Part shown: positions 49,420-59,176 of the stretch, piece by piece
Layout of the letters: each line of letters opens with the position of its first letter
Numbering within the stretch: position 1 is the first letter of the stretch
NCBI GenBank assembly: GCA_024403455.1
Contig: JAKSRR010000005.1
Coordinates: 1-64,000, forward strand
Source of the DNA: Lachnospiraceae bacterium
GTDB taxonomy: Bacteria; Bacillota; Clostridia; Lachnospirales; Lachnospiraceae
Direction of reading: 5' to 3'
Length of the DNA: 64,000 nucleotides
Made by a program: the position numbers and the translations under genes
Notes under the pieces: generated by a model
Database searches by the model: none
Seen by the model: the letters and a program-made list of their open reading frames with translations, nothing else
Told to the model about the DNA's origin: nothing

Positions 49420-52400
49420 GTGGGTAGTATTCATTTACGAAAAAATCGGATTATTATGATTGTGGGCGGTATCGCCTTTCTTTTTCTTCTAGTTGTCATT
49501 TTTCTTCAGTTTCAGTTCAATACCGTAGAACGTACATCACAAAGAAATGAAACCTTTGCCATTGAGGAGACAAAGTCCTCAGCATCGCAGATTTCCAGAG
49601 AATTCCAGTCTGCGAAGGATCAGATTGAGGCCTATGCATACATGATGACAGAGGATGGCTCGAAGAGAGAAGTGAATGCTGACTTTTTGGCACACTTAGA
49701 GGAAGAGTCGGAGTTTGACTATGTTCGATTTACTACGGAGGATGGCTATAATCTTACATCCTTAGGGGAAATGAGTGATGCCAGAGATAGAGACTACTAT
49801 ATTAAGGGTATGCGAGGAGAAAGCGGCATTTCTGTTGTCATGGATTCCCGAATCAGTGGAGAGACCATGCTGTGCTTTTTCGCCCCGGTTATTTATGAAA
49901 GAAAACCTTATGGCGTTCTTCGAGGGGTATTTTCTGCAGACTCTTATCTTATAAAACTTCTTTCTTCCACGTTCTTTGGAGAGTCCGTGAGTGGTTATAT
50001 CTGTACAAGAGATGGTTCCATTATTGCAACTACCGATCCATATTTCCCGGAAGGTAATCTGGGTGAATATTTGGAAAAGGAGAATTACATAGATGCAGCA
50101 ACAAGGGAAACCTTCATGCATCATATTGAAAAAGGTAGTGCAGGTAGTTTTCATATGGCTACCAGATTCAATACGGATAATATCTGTGTGCAACCAATTC
50201 TAGATGGCACTCTTTCTTTGATTAAAGTATTTCCCAAATCTGTTACGCAGAATATAGCATCGGAAAGTAATCATTATAATTTCGTTCTGTTAATCATCTT
50301 ATTTGTAATTGTTTTAGGTTATTTTGTTTTTGCAAGCCTAAGTAGCAGAGTTCTTCGTAAAAAAATTCTGCAAGAAAATACCCAAATGAAATATTTGATC
50401 AAGGGAACGGAGGATTTTGTTGATAAAGCCGTTTTGGTGGATCTAGAGAAAGGGGAGTATGAGTATTTAAATCAGTGTCTCCCTCTTTCGGCATCTCTTT
50501 CCAAAAAGGGAAATTATTTGGATTTCTATCATTTGATTCTCTCCACAATCATTGAGAAAAAAGATAGAGACTATATGGCTGAAATGATTGCGCCGGATAA
50601 GCTGTCTAAGCTGATGATGGAGCATATGGATAAAAATTTCACCAGCGTATATGAAGTCAATCGTAATGGTGAAAAGAGCTGGGAATGTATTTATATCATT
50701 TGTATCGAGACCAAATACAAAGCGCCCACCAAGGCACTGTTCCTGCGTTCAGATTTTACAGAAGTGCAGCAGGAAAAAATAAAGAGTGAGCAGATGGTAT
50801 CTCAGGCGATTGCTGATGCTAGTAAGGCTAATGAGGCAAAGAGTAGCTTCCTTGCAAATATGTCCCATGAGATTCGTACCCCTATTAATGCAGTATTAGG
50901 AATGAATGCCATGATTCTGCGGGAGAAGAATCTGGATAACATTAAGGCACATGCAAAGGATATTCAGAGTGCTGGTCGAAGCTTGTTGGCTATTATTAAT
51001 GATATTTTGGACTTCTCTAAGATTGAGTCCGGTAAGATGGAGTTAGTGCTTGTAAGCTACGATTTGGAATCGTTACTGCATGACTGTTATAACATTGTTT
51101 ATCCCAGAATGATGGAGAAGGAACTTTCCTTTATCGTGGATGTAGATCCGAAAATGCCTACAACGCTTTATGGTGATGAAATCCGTATCAGACAGATGAT
51201 TATTAATCTGTTAACCAATGCAGCAAAGTATACGGAGACAGGTTCGGTACATTTGAAATTTGGATACAGAACCGTAGCTTCCGATACCATCAAAATGATT
51301 GTGGAAGTGAGAGATACAGGTATTGGTATTACGAAGGAAAATCTTCGTAAACTCTTTAGATCCTTCCAACGAGTGGATGAGACGAGAAACCGTACCATCG
51401 AAGGAACCGGTCTGGGTCTTTCTATTACCAAGAGTTTTGTGGAAATGATGGAAGGAAATATTACGGTAGAGAGTGAGTATGGAAAAGGCTCAACATTTAC
51501 CATTGAAATTCCTCAGAAGACCATTGATAAAACTCCTATTGGAGAATGGGATGCAGAGGCGCAGATTGTAGAAGAAGAGCAGGTTTATATAGAACCTTTC
51601 CATGCACCAGATGCAAAGGTACTAGTTGTTGATGATACAGAGATGAATCTACGTGTATTTAAGGGCCTTGTGAAAGACTTACAGATACAGGTGGAAACAG
51701 CTAAGAGCGGTGCAGAGGCTCTGGAGCTTTTAGAGAAGAATACGTATCATCTGGTATTTATGGACTACAGAATGCCTGTTATGAATGGTGTAGAAACTTT
51801 ACATGCATTCCGGAAGAGAAAATCAGCCTTCAATAAAGAAACCCCTTTTATTGTACTAACGGCTAATGCAATGAGTGGTGCAAGAGAAGAATATCAGGGA
51901 GAAGGATTTGATGACTATCTTTCCAAACCGGTAAAAGAGGAAATATTATATGGTCTTTTGGAGGAGTATCTTCCCAGAGAACTGCTAGTATATGCTAAAG
52001 ATTACCTAAAGGAAGAGAAGGTTTTATCTACAGGAGATTCTCACAGTGAAGAAAAGCCCGTAAAGGAAATCAAGGTGGAAGAATCTACACAAGCAAAAGA
52101 GGTTCCCCAAGAACCATCCGAGTTTAAAGAAGAGGAAGGTCTGGCATATTGCGGCGATGACATGGATCTCTATAAGGAAATGATAGCTCTTTATGTAGAA
52201 GATGCACCTCTAGTAGAGGAAGAATTAACCGGATACCTGGAGGGAGAGGACATGACGAATTACAATATTCGAGTACATGCCCTAAAGAGTACTTCCAGGA
52301 CCCTTGGAATCCTTGGGATTGGCGATGATGCCTTTTTCTTAGAAAAGCAAAGTGAGGCTGGCAACATCGCTGTAGTTAGAGAAAAGCATGGGGCACTTAT

Positions 52401-52452
52401 GACAGCAGTGAAAGATATGGCAGCTTATTTAGCAAAGCGATACGATTTGTAG
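49420..52452 (+). CDS. Hybrid sensor histidine kinase (HisKA-HATPase-REC-HPt)
   Basis: A membrane-bound multi-step phosphorelay kinase of 1010 residues. Two helices (about 11-33 and 288-310) frame an outer sensor of about 250 residues, dCache-like in size. A PAS-like part (about 330-450) comes next. The H box is MSHEIRTPINAVLGM with His near 484. The ATPase has NLLTNAAKYTETG, DTGIGI and GTGLGLSI. The receiver has VLVVDDTEMN and MDYRMPVMNG with Asp near 781. An HPt domain at the end has RVHALKSTSRTLG with His near 951. The start is GTG with GGGGGGAAA before it. The output after HPt is probably a separate receiver protein. The adjacent GGDEF-EAL gene may be functionally linked. Confidence 0.9.
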   Translation: MGSIHLRKNRIIMIVGGIAFLFLLVVIFLQFQFNTVERTSQRNETFAIEETKSSASQISREFQSAKDQIEAYAYMMTEDGSKREVNADFLAHLEEESEFDYVRFTTEDGYNLTSLGEMSDARDRDYYIKGMRGESGISVVMDSRISGETMLCFFAPVIYERKPYGVLRGVFSADSYLIKLLSSTFFGESVSGYICTRDGSIIATTDPYFPEGNLGEYLEKENYIDAATRETFMHHIEKGSAGSFHMATRFNTDNICVQPILDGTLSLIKVFPKSVTQNIASESNHYNFVLLIILFVIVLGYFVFASLSSRVLRKKILQENTQMKYLIKGTEDFVDKAVLVDLEKGEYEYLNQCLPLSASLSKKGNYLDFYHLILSTIIEKKDRDYMAEMIAPDKLSKLMMEHMDKNFTSVYEVNRNGEKSWECIYIICIETKYKAPTKALFLRSDFTEVQQEKIKSEQMVSQAIADASKANEAKSSFLANMSHEIRTPINAVLGMNAMILREKNLDNIKAHAKDIQSAGRSLLAIINDILDFSKIESGKMELVLVSYDLESLLHDCYNIVYPRMMEKELSFIVDVDPKMPTTLYGDEIRIRQMIINLLTNAAKYTETGSVHLKFGYRTVASDTIKMIVEVRDTGIGITKENLRKLFRSFQRVDETRNRTIEGTGLGLSITKSFVEMMEGNITVESEYGKGSTFTIEIPQKTIDKTPIGEWDAEAQIVEEEQVYIEPFHAPDAKVLVVDDTEMNLRVFKGLVKDLQIQVETAKSGAEALELLEKNTYHLVFMDYRMPVMNGVETLHAFRKRKSAFNKETPFIVLTANAMSGAREEYQGEGFDDYLSKPVKEEILYGLLEEYLPRELLVYAKDYLKEEKVLSTGDSHSEEKPVKEIKVEESTQAKEVPQEPSEFKEEEGLAYCGDDMDLYKEMIALYVEDAPLVEEELTGYLEGEDMTNYNIRVHALKSTSRTLGILGIGDDAFFLEKQSEAGNIAVVREKHGALMTAVKDMAAYLAKRYDL

Positions 52453-52465
52453 TCGGGGATGGTGT

Positions 52466-54394
52466 ATGGGTACGAATATTTATTTTGATATAGCGGCAAT
52501 CGTGCAGGTATGTTCGATTATGCTTTATAGTCTTCGCCGTAAGAATTTTGAGACGAAGAAACGATCCATTATTAACCAAACGTTCGTCGTGATGTTGGCT
52601 GCTCTTGGCTTGGAAATTTTTCTGCAGGCAGCCAATACATATCAATTTATTCATGCCCCTATTCGAGCGGCATTTGCTATCATAAAGTGGATATTCTATT
52701 TTGCGGCACTTCTTCTATTTCTTAGAAATCTATTCGTGCAGTCAGAAGATTATGTATATGCCAGTAGTGTGCAGAAACTGAAGACAGCGATTCCTTTTGC
52801 TCTTTCCATCTTGCTTTCGGCTACCAGCCCTTTTACGCATTTTCTGTTCTATTATGACAGTGATGGTGTATATCAAAGAGGGAATGCCTATTTTGTAGTA
52901 TATATATTCATAGCTTATATTTTCTTCATGATTGTATATGAACTTGTGAGGAACCGAAAGAATATTTCCTCTAGCATTAAGGTTGTGAATATTTCGTTTA
53001 TAGTTGTTATTTTGGCAGCGGTGATTTTGGAATATATCTTCCCAGACCTTCTGCTTGTTCTGTTTTCTACGGTGATTGGCTATGCCATGATGTATTTTGT
53101 AGCAGGGAATCAGGACAGGTATATGGACGCAGATTTACATGTACTTAATAGAGAGGCTTTTGAAGAAACATTAGTCACAGAATTTTCAATGCACTCGTCT
53201 TTTCAGGTGCTCTCCTTGCAGATGACAGGATTGTCCTTTATTGCGGATTATTTGGGAAACAGACGAGTAGATGCTGTTCGCAAAATGGTTGCAAAGCGTC
53301 TGCGGGAAATGACGGAAAATGTTCATCCAGTATACTACATCGGACATGAACGATTTGCGATTATCGCCAATACTGACTGGTCTATATGGAATCGATATAT
53401 CTCGGAGATTGAACAGTTCTTTTCCCAGCGTTTTCAGGTAGATGGTATGTTACTTGAGGTCAATGCTGGAAAATGTATGATTTCCTGTCCGGAGTATGCG
53501 AAGAATCCTCAGGAATTAAAGGATATGATCGTTCTTACGCTTTCTGAATCCCTGAAGAAGAATAAGCGAGATGTGGTATACCCTTCCGAAGAGAGTATTA
53601 AAAAGGGAGAAAGAGAAAGAGCCATTATTCTTGCGCTGCAGAGTGCGATTCGTGATGGCAGTATGGAGGTGTACTACCAACCCGTCTATAATATGGAGAA
53701 AAAGAAGTATGACAGCGCAAAGGCTCTGCTTCGTATGACCAATGACTCCATGGGTGAAATCTCTCCACTAGAGTTTATTCCCATTGCTGAGAAGTCTGGT
53801 CTAATGGCAGATATTGAGAAGTTTATTTTCTCAGAGACCTGTCGACTTGCCTGTGAGCAGCACTTAGAAGAACTAGGACTAGAAACGATTTATATCAACC
53901 TGTCCTCCCTAAGCTGTATGCAGGAAGACCTTGCATACGAGCTTGAGCCAATCCTAAAAGAGTATCCTTTGCGTAATATTAAGATTGGCTTTGAGGTATC
54001 AGAAGATATTGCAAATTCAGCAGGTACCATTTTTGAAAGAAACATGAAGGCACTTACAAAATTAGGTCTCTTCCTCTGCTTAGATGCAACTGACAGTGGT
54101 TATGCCAATGTACATATGCTTCGAAAGTACAAATTTGATTATGTTAAAATATCAAGAAACCTAATTTGGGAGATGCTTGCAGAAAAAGAAACTACGGATG
54201 CGTTAGTTCATATTATGCGACTCCTCCGTCAGCTAGATCGTCGAATTATTGCAGAGGGTGTTGAAAATGAAGACCAGGTAAATACGTTAAGCAGAATGGA
54301 CGCAGACTATTTGCAGGGATTCTATTATTCTAAACCAATCCGTGCTGCGCAGTGGGCAGAATTTATGAAGAATAATAACTTTAAGGGAGAATAA
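52466..54394 (+). CDS. Membrane GGDEF-EAL protein with degenerate active sites
   Basis: 642 residues. Six to eight helices (about 10-215) form the sensor. A GGDEF domain (about 225-365) has YIGHERFAII where GGDEF should be, and an EAL domain (about 375-635) has AKALLR instead of EALLR. The usual DDFG motif is LDATDSG, so the second Asp is missing. INLS, the E in FEVSED, VKISRN and AEGVEN are kept. Neither synthesis nor hydrolysis of c-di-GMP is likely, but binding is. It could be a receptor or scaffold working with the kinase gene 14 bases upstream. SD is GGGGATGG. Confidence 0.85.
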   Translation: MGTNIYFDIAAIVQVCSIMLYSLRRKNFETKKRSIINQTFVVMLAALGLEIFLQAANTYQFIHAPIRAAFAIIKWIFYFAALLLFLRNLFVQSEDYVYASSVQKLKTAIPFALSILLSATSPFTHFLFYYDSDGVYQRGNAYFVVYIFIAYIFFMIVYELVRNRKNISSSIKVVNISFIVVILAAVILEYIFPDLLLVLFSTVIGYAMMYFVAGNQDRYMDADLHVLNREAFEETLVTEFSMHSSFQVLSLQMTGLSFIADYLGNRRVDAVRKMVAKRLREMTENVHPVYYIGHERFAIIANTDWSIWNRYISEIEQFFSQRFQVDGMLLEVNAGKCMISCPEYAKNPQELKDMIVLTLSESLKKNKRDVVYPSEESIKKGERERAIILALQSAIRDGSMEVYYQPVYNMEKKKYDSAKALLRMTNDSMGEISPLEFIPIAEKSGLMADIEKFIFSETCRLACEQHLEELGLETIYINLSSLSCMQEDLAYELEPILKEYPLRNIKIGFEVSEDIANSAGTIFERNMKALTKLGLFLCLDATDSGYANVHMLRKYKFDYVKISRNLIWEMLAEKETTDALVHIMRLLRQLDRRIIAEGVENEDQVNTLSRMDADYLQGFYYSKPIRAAQWAEFMKNNNFKGE

Positions 54395-54396
54395 GG

Positions 54397-55365
54397 ATGG
54401 AAATCAAAGGTTTTACCTATGGCTACGATGCGAAAGAAGGAGATTTTCGAACAGCAGAGGGAATTGCTTCTCAGGAACTTTTATATCAGACAGGTATTAA
54501 TTGGGTATGCATTTGCAATGTAGCAGAACAGAAGAACTGTTTTTCTACAGAGATTTCTTATGACTATGAGCGTCATCCATCGGATCGTGATTTGATGGCG
54601 GCTATTGAGAGAGCCCATAGTCATGGTGTGAAGGTCTGCTTAAAGCCTATGGTAAATTCCGGAGACAGTATTTGGAGAGCGTATATTTCCTTCCCGGATA
54701 CAGGGATGTTTGGCGACAATGTATATTGGGATGCTTGGTTTGACAGCTACGGAAAGTATATGCGCTACTATGCAAAGTTAGCAGAAGAAACAAATACGGA
54801 GATGCTTTGCATTGGATGTGAAATGTGCGGTACAGAGCGCAAGGAAGAATACTGGAGAAAGTTAATTAAAGAGATTCGCGCCATATATCATGGGAAATTG
54901 GTATATAACACCAATCATGGACATGAAGATGATGTGGTATGGTTTGATGATTTAGACTATATTGGAACCAGTGCATACTTCCCTGTGGGAACCATGGAGG
55001 GAGCCAGTGCTGAAGAGATGAAGATAAAATGGGAAGCCGTGAAAAAGGAAATCAAGGCCGTTTCCGATAAGTTTGGAAAGCCTGTCATCTTTGTAGAAAT
55101 TGGCTGTCGAAGTGCTAGAGGCTGTGCTTCCATGCCTTGGGATTTCAATCATAAAGAACTTCCCATGGATGAAAATGAACAGGCGAATTTCTATGACTCC
55201 TGTTTAGCAACCTTTGGAAAGGAAGACTGGTTTGCCGGTATGTTCTGGTGGGACTGGAGCACGTATATTTATAACGATAAAGAAACTGCATCGAAGGATG
55301 TTGGATTTAATATTCACTTAAAGAAGGCAGAAGAAACCATGATGGAGTGGTATCGTAATCTGTAA
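54397..55365 (+). CDS. GH113-like beta-mannanase/glycosidase
   Basis: A 322-residue TIM-barrel glycosidase without signal peptide, so probably cytoplasmic. The family look is GH113: ICNVAEQKNCFS, KVCLKPMVNSGDSIWRA, MLCIGCEMCGTER with the acid/base Glu, VYNTNHGHED, YIGTSAYFPVG, PVIFVEIGCRSARG with the nucleophile Glu, and GMFWWDWSTYIYN. Known members act on beta-1,4-mannan or mannooligosaccharides. The gene starts two bases after the GGDEF-EAL protein, an odd neighbour, suggesting cotranscription with the signalling genes. A terminator follows. Substrate is inferred from motifs. Confidence 0.78.
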   Translation: MEIKGFTYGYDAKEGDFRTAEGIASQELLYQTGINWVCICNVAEQKNCFSTEISYDYERHPSDRDLMAAIERAHSHGVKVCLKPMVNSGDSIWRAYISFPDTGMFGDNVYWDAWFDSYGKYMRYYAKLAEETNTEMLCIGCEMCGTERKEEYWRKLIKEIRAIYHGKLVYNTNHGHEDDVVWFDDLDYIGTSAYFPVGTMEGASAEEMKIKWEAVKKEIKAVSDKFGKPVIFVEIGCRSARGCASMPWDFNHKELPMDENEQANFYDSCLATFGKEDWFAGMFWWDWSTYIYNDKETASKDVGFNIHLKKAEETMMEWYRNL

Positions 55366-55383
55366 AATATGGATAGCAAGAAA

Positions 55384-55425
55384 ATAGTTCAAATCCGTTT
55401 TCAAAAATGATTTGAACTATTTTTA
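55384..55425 (+). terminator. Intrinsic terminator
   Basis: ATAGTTCAAATC and GATTTGAACTAT form a perfect 12-bp stem, followed by five T. The next start codon is only 9 bases away. Confidence 0.88.
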
Positions 55426-55433
55426 TTTGATAC

Positions 55434-56738
55434 ATGGTTACCTCTATGTCAGAAGAGATTATTCATAACCTAGCAAAAGAAATACTTTCCTTATCCCATG
55501 ACGAAATCCTGATGGATCTTCGTTTTCTTGACGTAGCATTGTTTTCACTAAAAGTGGAAATGAAGGATAATATGGGGGCCCATCCACTTTCCCTAGGAGT
55601 GCTAACCATCGATCCCTATTATTTAGTAGAAAAATATAAGCGGGATAAAAATTATGGAACCCATCTATATCTTCACAGTTTGCTGCATCACGTATTTTTA
55701 CATGGGCTTATCGAAGAGAATAGGGACGAGAAATTGTGGAATCTAGCTATGGACATTGCTGTGGAAAACAGCATTCTGGAGTTAGGGATTTCAGGCGCTA
55801 AAGTGGAGAAGGAAACGGCTTTACGTAGTAAGCTTAGGGTACTGAAAAAGCAGGTGCCTGTCTTCACAGCACAAAAGCTGTATCAGTATTTCAGAGTTTA
55901 TGAACCATCTAAGGATGCCTTTCAGGAGTGGCGGGAACTAACCCATTATGATGAGCATATTTTTGGAAACATAAAAGAAGAACTAGAACTTAGTGCCGAG
56001 GAATGGAAGAAGATTGCGAGACGGGTAAAAGCGGACCTAAACAGCTTTAGTAAAAATGCTACAGGAGCGGATGCCATGATGGAGAATGTTAAGGCATCTA
56101 CCCGGGAGAAAGTCAATTACGATGCATTTTTAGAAAGCTTTATGGTGCGGGGTGAAGTACCTAAGGTGGATTTAGATCACTTTGATTATATTTATTATAC
56201 CTATGGTTTGAAGCTATATGAGAATATGCCATTAATCGAACCATTAGAGTATTCTGAAGAACATAGGATTAAGGATTTTGTTATTGCCATTGATACATCT
56301 GCTTCCTGCAGAGGAAAATTGGTGGAAGCCTTTCTTCGGAAAACGATTTCCATTATGGGAAAGAAAGATAATTTCTTTTCCAAAGTGAATATTCATATCC
56401 TGCAATGTGATCACGAGATTCGAAGAGATACGAAGATTACTGATCTTGCAGAACTGGATACATTTTTGCAGAATGCAAAACTGATTGGATTTGGATCTAC
56501 AGATTTTCGGCCAGTTTTTGATTATGTGGAAGAATTAAGAGAGAAAAAGGAATTTGAAGATTTAAAAGGACTCATTTATTTTACAGATGGATATGGGATG
56601 TTTCCGTCTGCCATGCCGGATTACGAAGTGGCCTTTGTATTTATGGGAGAAGATGAATATGCGCCTAAGGTACCACCCTGGGCCATTAAGGTAGTGATGC
56701 CGGAAGAACAGATGGAAGAGATGGAGGAGAAAGCATGA
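55434..56738 (+). CDS. VWA-domain metallopeptidase-like protein (MoxR partner)
   Basis: 434 residues, cytoplasmic. The N-terminal half (about 1-230) is like the putative metallopeptidase part of DUF2201-type proteins: HLYLHSLLHHVFLHGLIEE gives a histidine-rich site. The C-terminal half (about 280-425) is a von Willebrand A domain with the metal motif VIAIDTSASCRGK, FGSTDFRPVF and IYFTDGYG. The stop overlaps the AAA ATPase start by four bases, so the two proteins should form a complex. The start is unsure: no SD is visible before ATG 55434 or the ATG at 55446. Confidence 0.82.
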   Translation: MVTSMSEEIIHNLAKEILSLSHDEILMDLRFLDVALFSLKVEMKDNMGAHPLSLGVLTIDPYYLVEKYKRDKNYGTHLYLHSLLHHVFLHGLIEENRDEKLWNLAMDIAVENSILELGISGAKVEKETALRSKLRVLKKQVPVFTAQKLYQYFRVYEPSKDAFQEWRELTHYDEHIFGNIKEELELSAEEWKKIARRVKADLNSFSKNATGADAMMENVKASTREKVNYDAFLESFMVRGEVPKVDLDHFDYIYYTYGLKLYENMPLIEPLEYSEEHRIKDFVIAIDTSASCRGKLVEAFLRKTISIMGKKDNFFSKVNIHILQCDHEIRRDTKITDLAELDTFLQNAKLIGFGSTDFRPVFDYVEELREKKEFEDLKGLIYFTDGYGMFPSAMPDYEVAFVFMGEDEYAPKVPPWAIKVVMPEEQMEEMEEKA

Positions 56739-58249
56739 ATATCAGCGAAGCGAAACAATATATAAAGGATACCGTGAGACTATATTTGAAAAAGGAAGAA
56801 GATGGAGAATATTTGATTCCTGTGCAGAACCAGCGTCCCGTATTTCTGTTAGGAGCGCCGGGTATTGGTAAGACAGCCATCATGGAACAGGTAGCGCAGG
56901 AACTTGGTATTGCTATCTTAAGTTATTCCATGACGCACCATACCAGACAATCCGCATTAGGTCTTCCCTATATTGCTCACAAGGAATATGAAGGTATGAC
57001 CTATGATGTTTCGGAATATACCATGAGTGAAATCATTGCAGCGATTTATGATTTGATGAAGGAAACAGGCATCAAAGAAGGCATTCTGTTCTTGGATGAA
57101 ATCAATTGTGTGTCAGAAACATTGGCGCCTTCCATGCTGCAGTTTTTGCAGTATAAGGTATTTGGAAAACATCAGGTGCCGGAAGGATGGGTCATTGTCA
57201 CCGCTGGCAACCCTCCGGAATATAACCGTTCTGTACGAGAGTTTGATGTTGTTACGCTGGACCGATTAAAGGTATTAGAGGTTGAACCTAAATATGATGT
57301 GTGGAAAAAGTATGCAGAGCAAAGAGGTATGCATACGGCGGTGATGAACTATCTGGAAATCAACAGAGATGATTTCTATGGTATTGAAACGACAGCAAAG
57401 GGAAAGAACTATATTACAGCCAGAGGATGGGAAGATTTATCCAAGATGATTTTCCTATATGAAGGGGAGAATCTTCCGGTGAAGGAATCTTTGGTGGGAC
57501 AGTATATTCATAATGAGCGGGCCCAAAAGGAATTTACGGCCTATTATGATTTATATCAGAAATATAAAAGTGATTATAAAGTTGCGGAAATTCTGGCAGG
57601 GGATGCTCCTGAAGAAACGATAGAGAAAGCGGGAAAAGCACCTTTTGATGAAAGGATCTCTTTGGTAGGACTTTTGCTAGCATCTATGATGCAGGAAATT
57701 AAATCCGTCATGGAGCTGTCTGATGTGTTAAAGCAAAGTATGGCACCGCTCCTTGCATGTAAGGAAAAAGTGCAGGGGGGAATGAATGGAGAAGAACTGC
57801 GAAATATGCTGTCCATGCAGGCGGAAGGAAGAAAGACTGCCTTAGAAAATCAGAAAAAAGCAGGCAGTATTTCTAAAGATGTCTTAAAGCGGGAAAAGGA
57901 AGTGGTTATGCTTTTACAGCATCTTTATTATCAATCCAAGGATGCTTCCGGTACGGGAGAAGAGGTCTTTGGAAAAATTAAAATGCTGTTTGATGAGAGA
58001 GTAGCACTATTAAAGCAGCAGGTAGGAAAGGTAGGAGACCATCTGCATCATTTGTTTGTATTTATGGAAAAGGCCTTTGGAGAAGGAAATGAGATGATGA
58101 TGCTACTTACCAGACTTACGGGAAGTGATGAAGCATCCAGATTTATTACTATGTATGGATCGGAAGATTACATGAAGCATAGTAAAGAAATGATGATGAC
58201 CGACAGGCATGAAGCAATCCTAGAGAAAATTAAGGAATATACATTATAG
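56735..58249 (+). CDS. MoxR-family AAA+ ATPase
   Basis: A 504-residue chaperone-like ATPase. The ATPase core (about 20-260) has Walker A LGAPGIGKTA, Walker B ILFLDEINCVSE, and sensor 1 IVTAGNPPEYNRSV, with the arginine RLKVLEVEP nearby. The C-terminal 240 residues are helical and not recognised. MoxR ATPases with VWA partners (RavA/ViaA type) remodel or insert metal into target proteins. The gene overlaps the VWA gene by four bases and is followed three bases later by a leucine-rich-repeat gene, giving a three-gene complex candidate. Confidence 0.88.
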   Translation: MNISEAKQYIKDTVRLYLKKEEDGEYLIPVQNQRPVFLLGAPGIGKTAIMEQVAQELGIAILSYSMTHHTRQSALGLPYIAHKEYEGMTYDVSEYTMSEIIAAIYDLMKETGIKEGILFLDEINCVSETLAPSMLQFLQYKVFGKHQVPEGWVIVTAGNPPEYNRSVREFDVVTLDRLKVLEVEPKYDVWKKYAEQRGMHTAVMNYLEINRDDFYGIETTAKGKNYITARGWEDLSKMIFLYEGENLPVKESLVGQYIHNERAQKEFTAYYDLYQKYKSDYKVAEILAGDAPEETIEKAGKAPFDERISLVGLLLASMMQEIKSVMELSDVLKQSMAPLLACKEKVQGGMNGEELRNMLSMQAEGRKTALENQKKAGSISKDVLKREKEVVMLLQHLYYQSKDASGTGEEVFGKIKMLFDERVALLKQQVGKVGDHLHHLFVFMEKAFGEGNEMMMLLTRLTGSDEASRFITMYGSEDYMKHSKEMMMTDRHEAILEKIKEYTL

Positions 58250-58251
58250 CT

Positions 58252-59172
58252 ATGGCAATGATTTTTGATTATCCATTAAAACATGGAAGTTTGTCTTATA
58301 AAAAACAAGAAGACGGTACCATCCTAATTGATAGTTATCGCGGCAAAGATACAGAGATTCAGGTTCCGGATAGTATTGCAGGGATGCCAGTCACCATCAT
58401 TGGGAAGAAGGCGTTCTTAGGAGCCGCTGAATTAGTGACATTAACGTTGCCTTCCGATGTAAAAGTCTTAGAAGACTATGCCTTTGCCGGATGTGAAAGG
58501 TTAAAAGCAGTGTATCTTCCCTATGGCCGGGTTTCTTTGGGAAGAGGTGTTTTTCAAAACTGCGATCATTTAGAAGCCATCCATAACTGCGTGGAGACAG
58601 AGAAAAGAGGAAAGAAAGAAGAGGACCTCGCCTATCTTCTGGTTGCGACGACGGGTATTCTAGAGGCGCCTTACTTATTTGACTTATCGTCCTCCTTTGA
58701 TGACGACTGGTGGGAACTATGGGACAGACGCATGGAGAGCAAAATCCAGATGGATGACGCAGAGGGGTTTCAGAATATGCTGCTTTGTGGAGAAGAAGAC
58801 TACGGCAGTAAAGAAACAGACTTTGATTACTATAAACATTTAAAGCGTCTTGCCAAGGTAAAGATTCTGATACTTCGTCTGATGCATGATTATGCACTGG
58901 CAGAGGAAAAGAGAGATATGGCAAGAACGTATTTGTTGGCGCACTGCAAAGGCTGCCCCAGTGAGGAAACCTGGGATGTGATTTTACAAGAGCATAGCGA
59001 CGATAAAAGATATTTTGATTTTCTGTTTTCCCTAGGTGGTGTCACAAAGGAAAATTATGAAGGTATGCTGCTTGACCTGGGAGACAGACATACAGAGATG
59101 AAGGCACACCTGATGAAGTATTATGAGCGTACCTTTGGCGCGGAGGATGCATTCTCTGTGTTTGCACTGTAA
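58252..59172 (+). CDS. Leucine-rich-repeat (BspA-type) protein, third gene of the MoxR/VWA unit
   Basis: 306 residues, no signal peptide. The first 120 residues are BspA-type leucine-rich repeats (TEIQVPDSIAGMPVTIIGKKAF, VKVLEDYAFAGCERLKAVYL, GVFQNCDHLEAI), usually seen in secreted proteins. The rest is helical, with many acidic and aromatic residues (DDDWWELWDRRMESKIQMDD). It starts three bases after the ATPase gene and its own start has a weak SD, so it is coupled. As a cytoplasmic protein in this operon it may select the target of the MoxR/VWA pair. Confidence 0.78.
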   Translation: MAMIFDYPLKHGSLSYKKQEDGTILIDSYRGKDTEIQVPDSIAGMPVTIIGKKAFLGAAELVTLTLPSDVKVLEDYAFAGCERLKAVYLPYGRVSLGRGVFQNCDHLEAIHNCVETEKRGKKEEDLAYLLVATTGILEAPYLFDLSSSFDDDWWELWDRRMESKIQMDDAEGFQNMLLCGEEDYGSKETDFDYYKHLKRLAKVKILILRLMHDYALAEEKRDMARTYLLAHCKGCPSEETWDVILQEHSDDKRYFDFLFSLGGVTKENYEGMLLDLGDRHTEMKAHLMKYYERTFGAEDAFSVFAL

Positions 59173-59176
59173 TAAT

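Noticed and set aside
49762..50193. 143-codon open frame on the minus strand
   Set aside because: It is antisense to the sensor part of the hybrid kinase gene and has no start signal.
58397..58924. 175-codon open frame on the minus strand
   Set aside because: It is antisense to the leucine-rich-repeat gene, whose domain pattern is clear.
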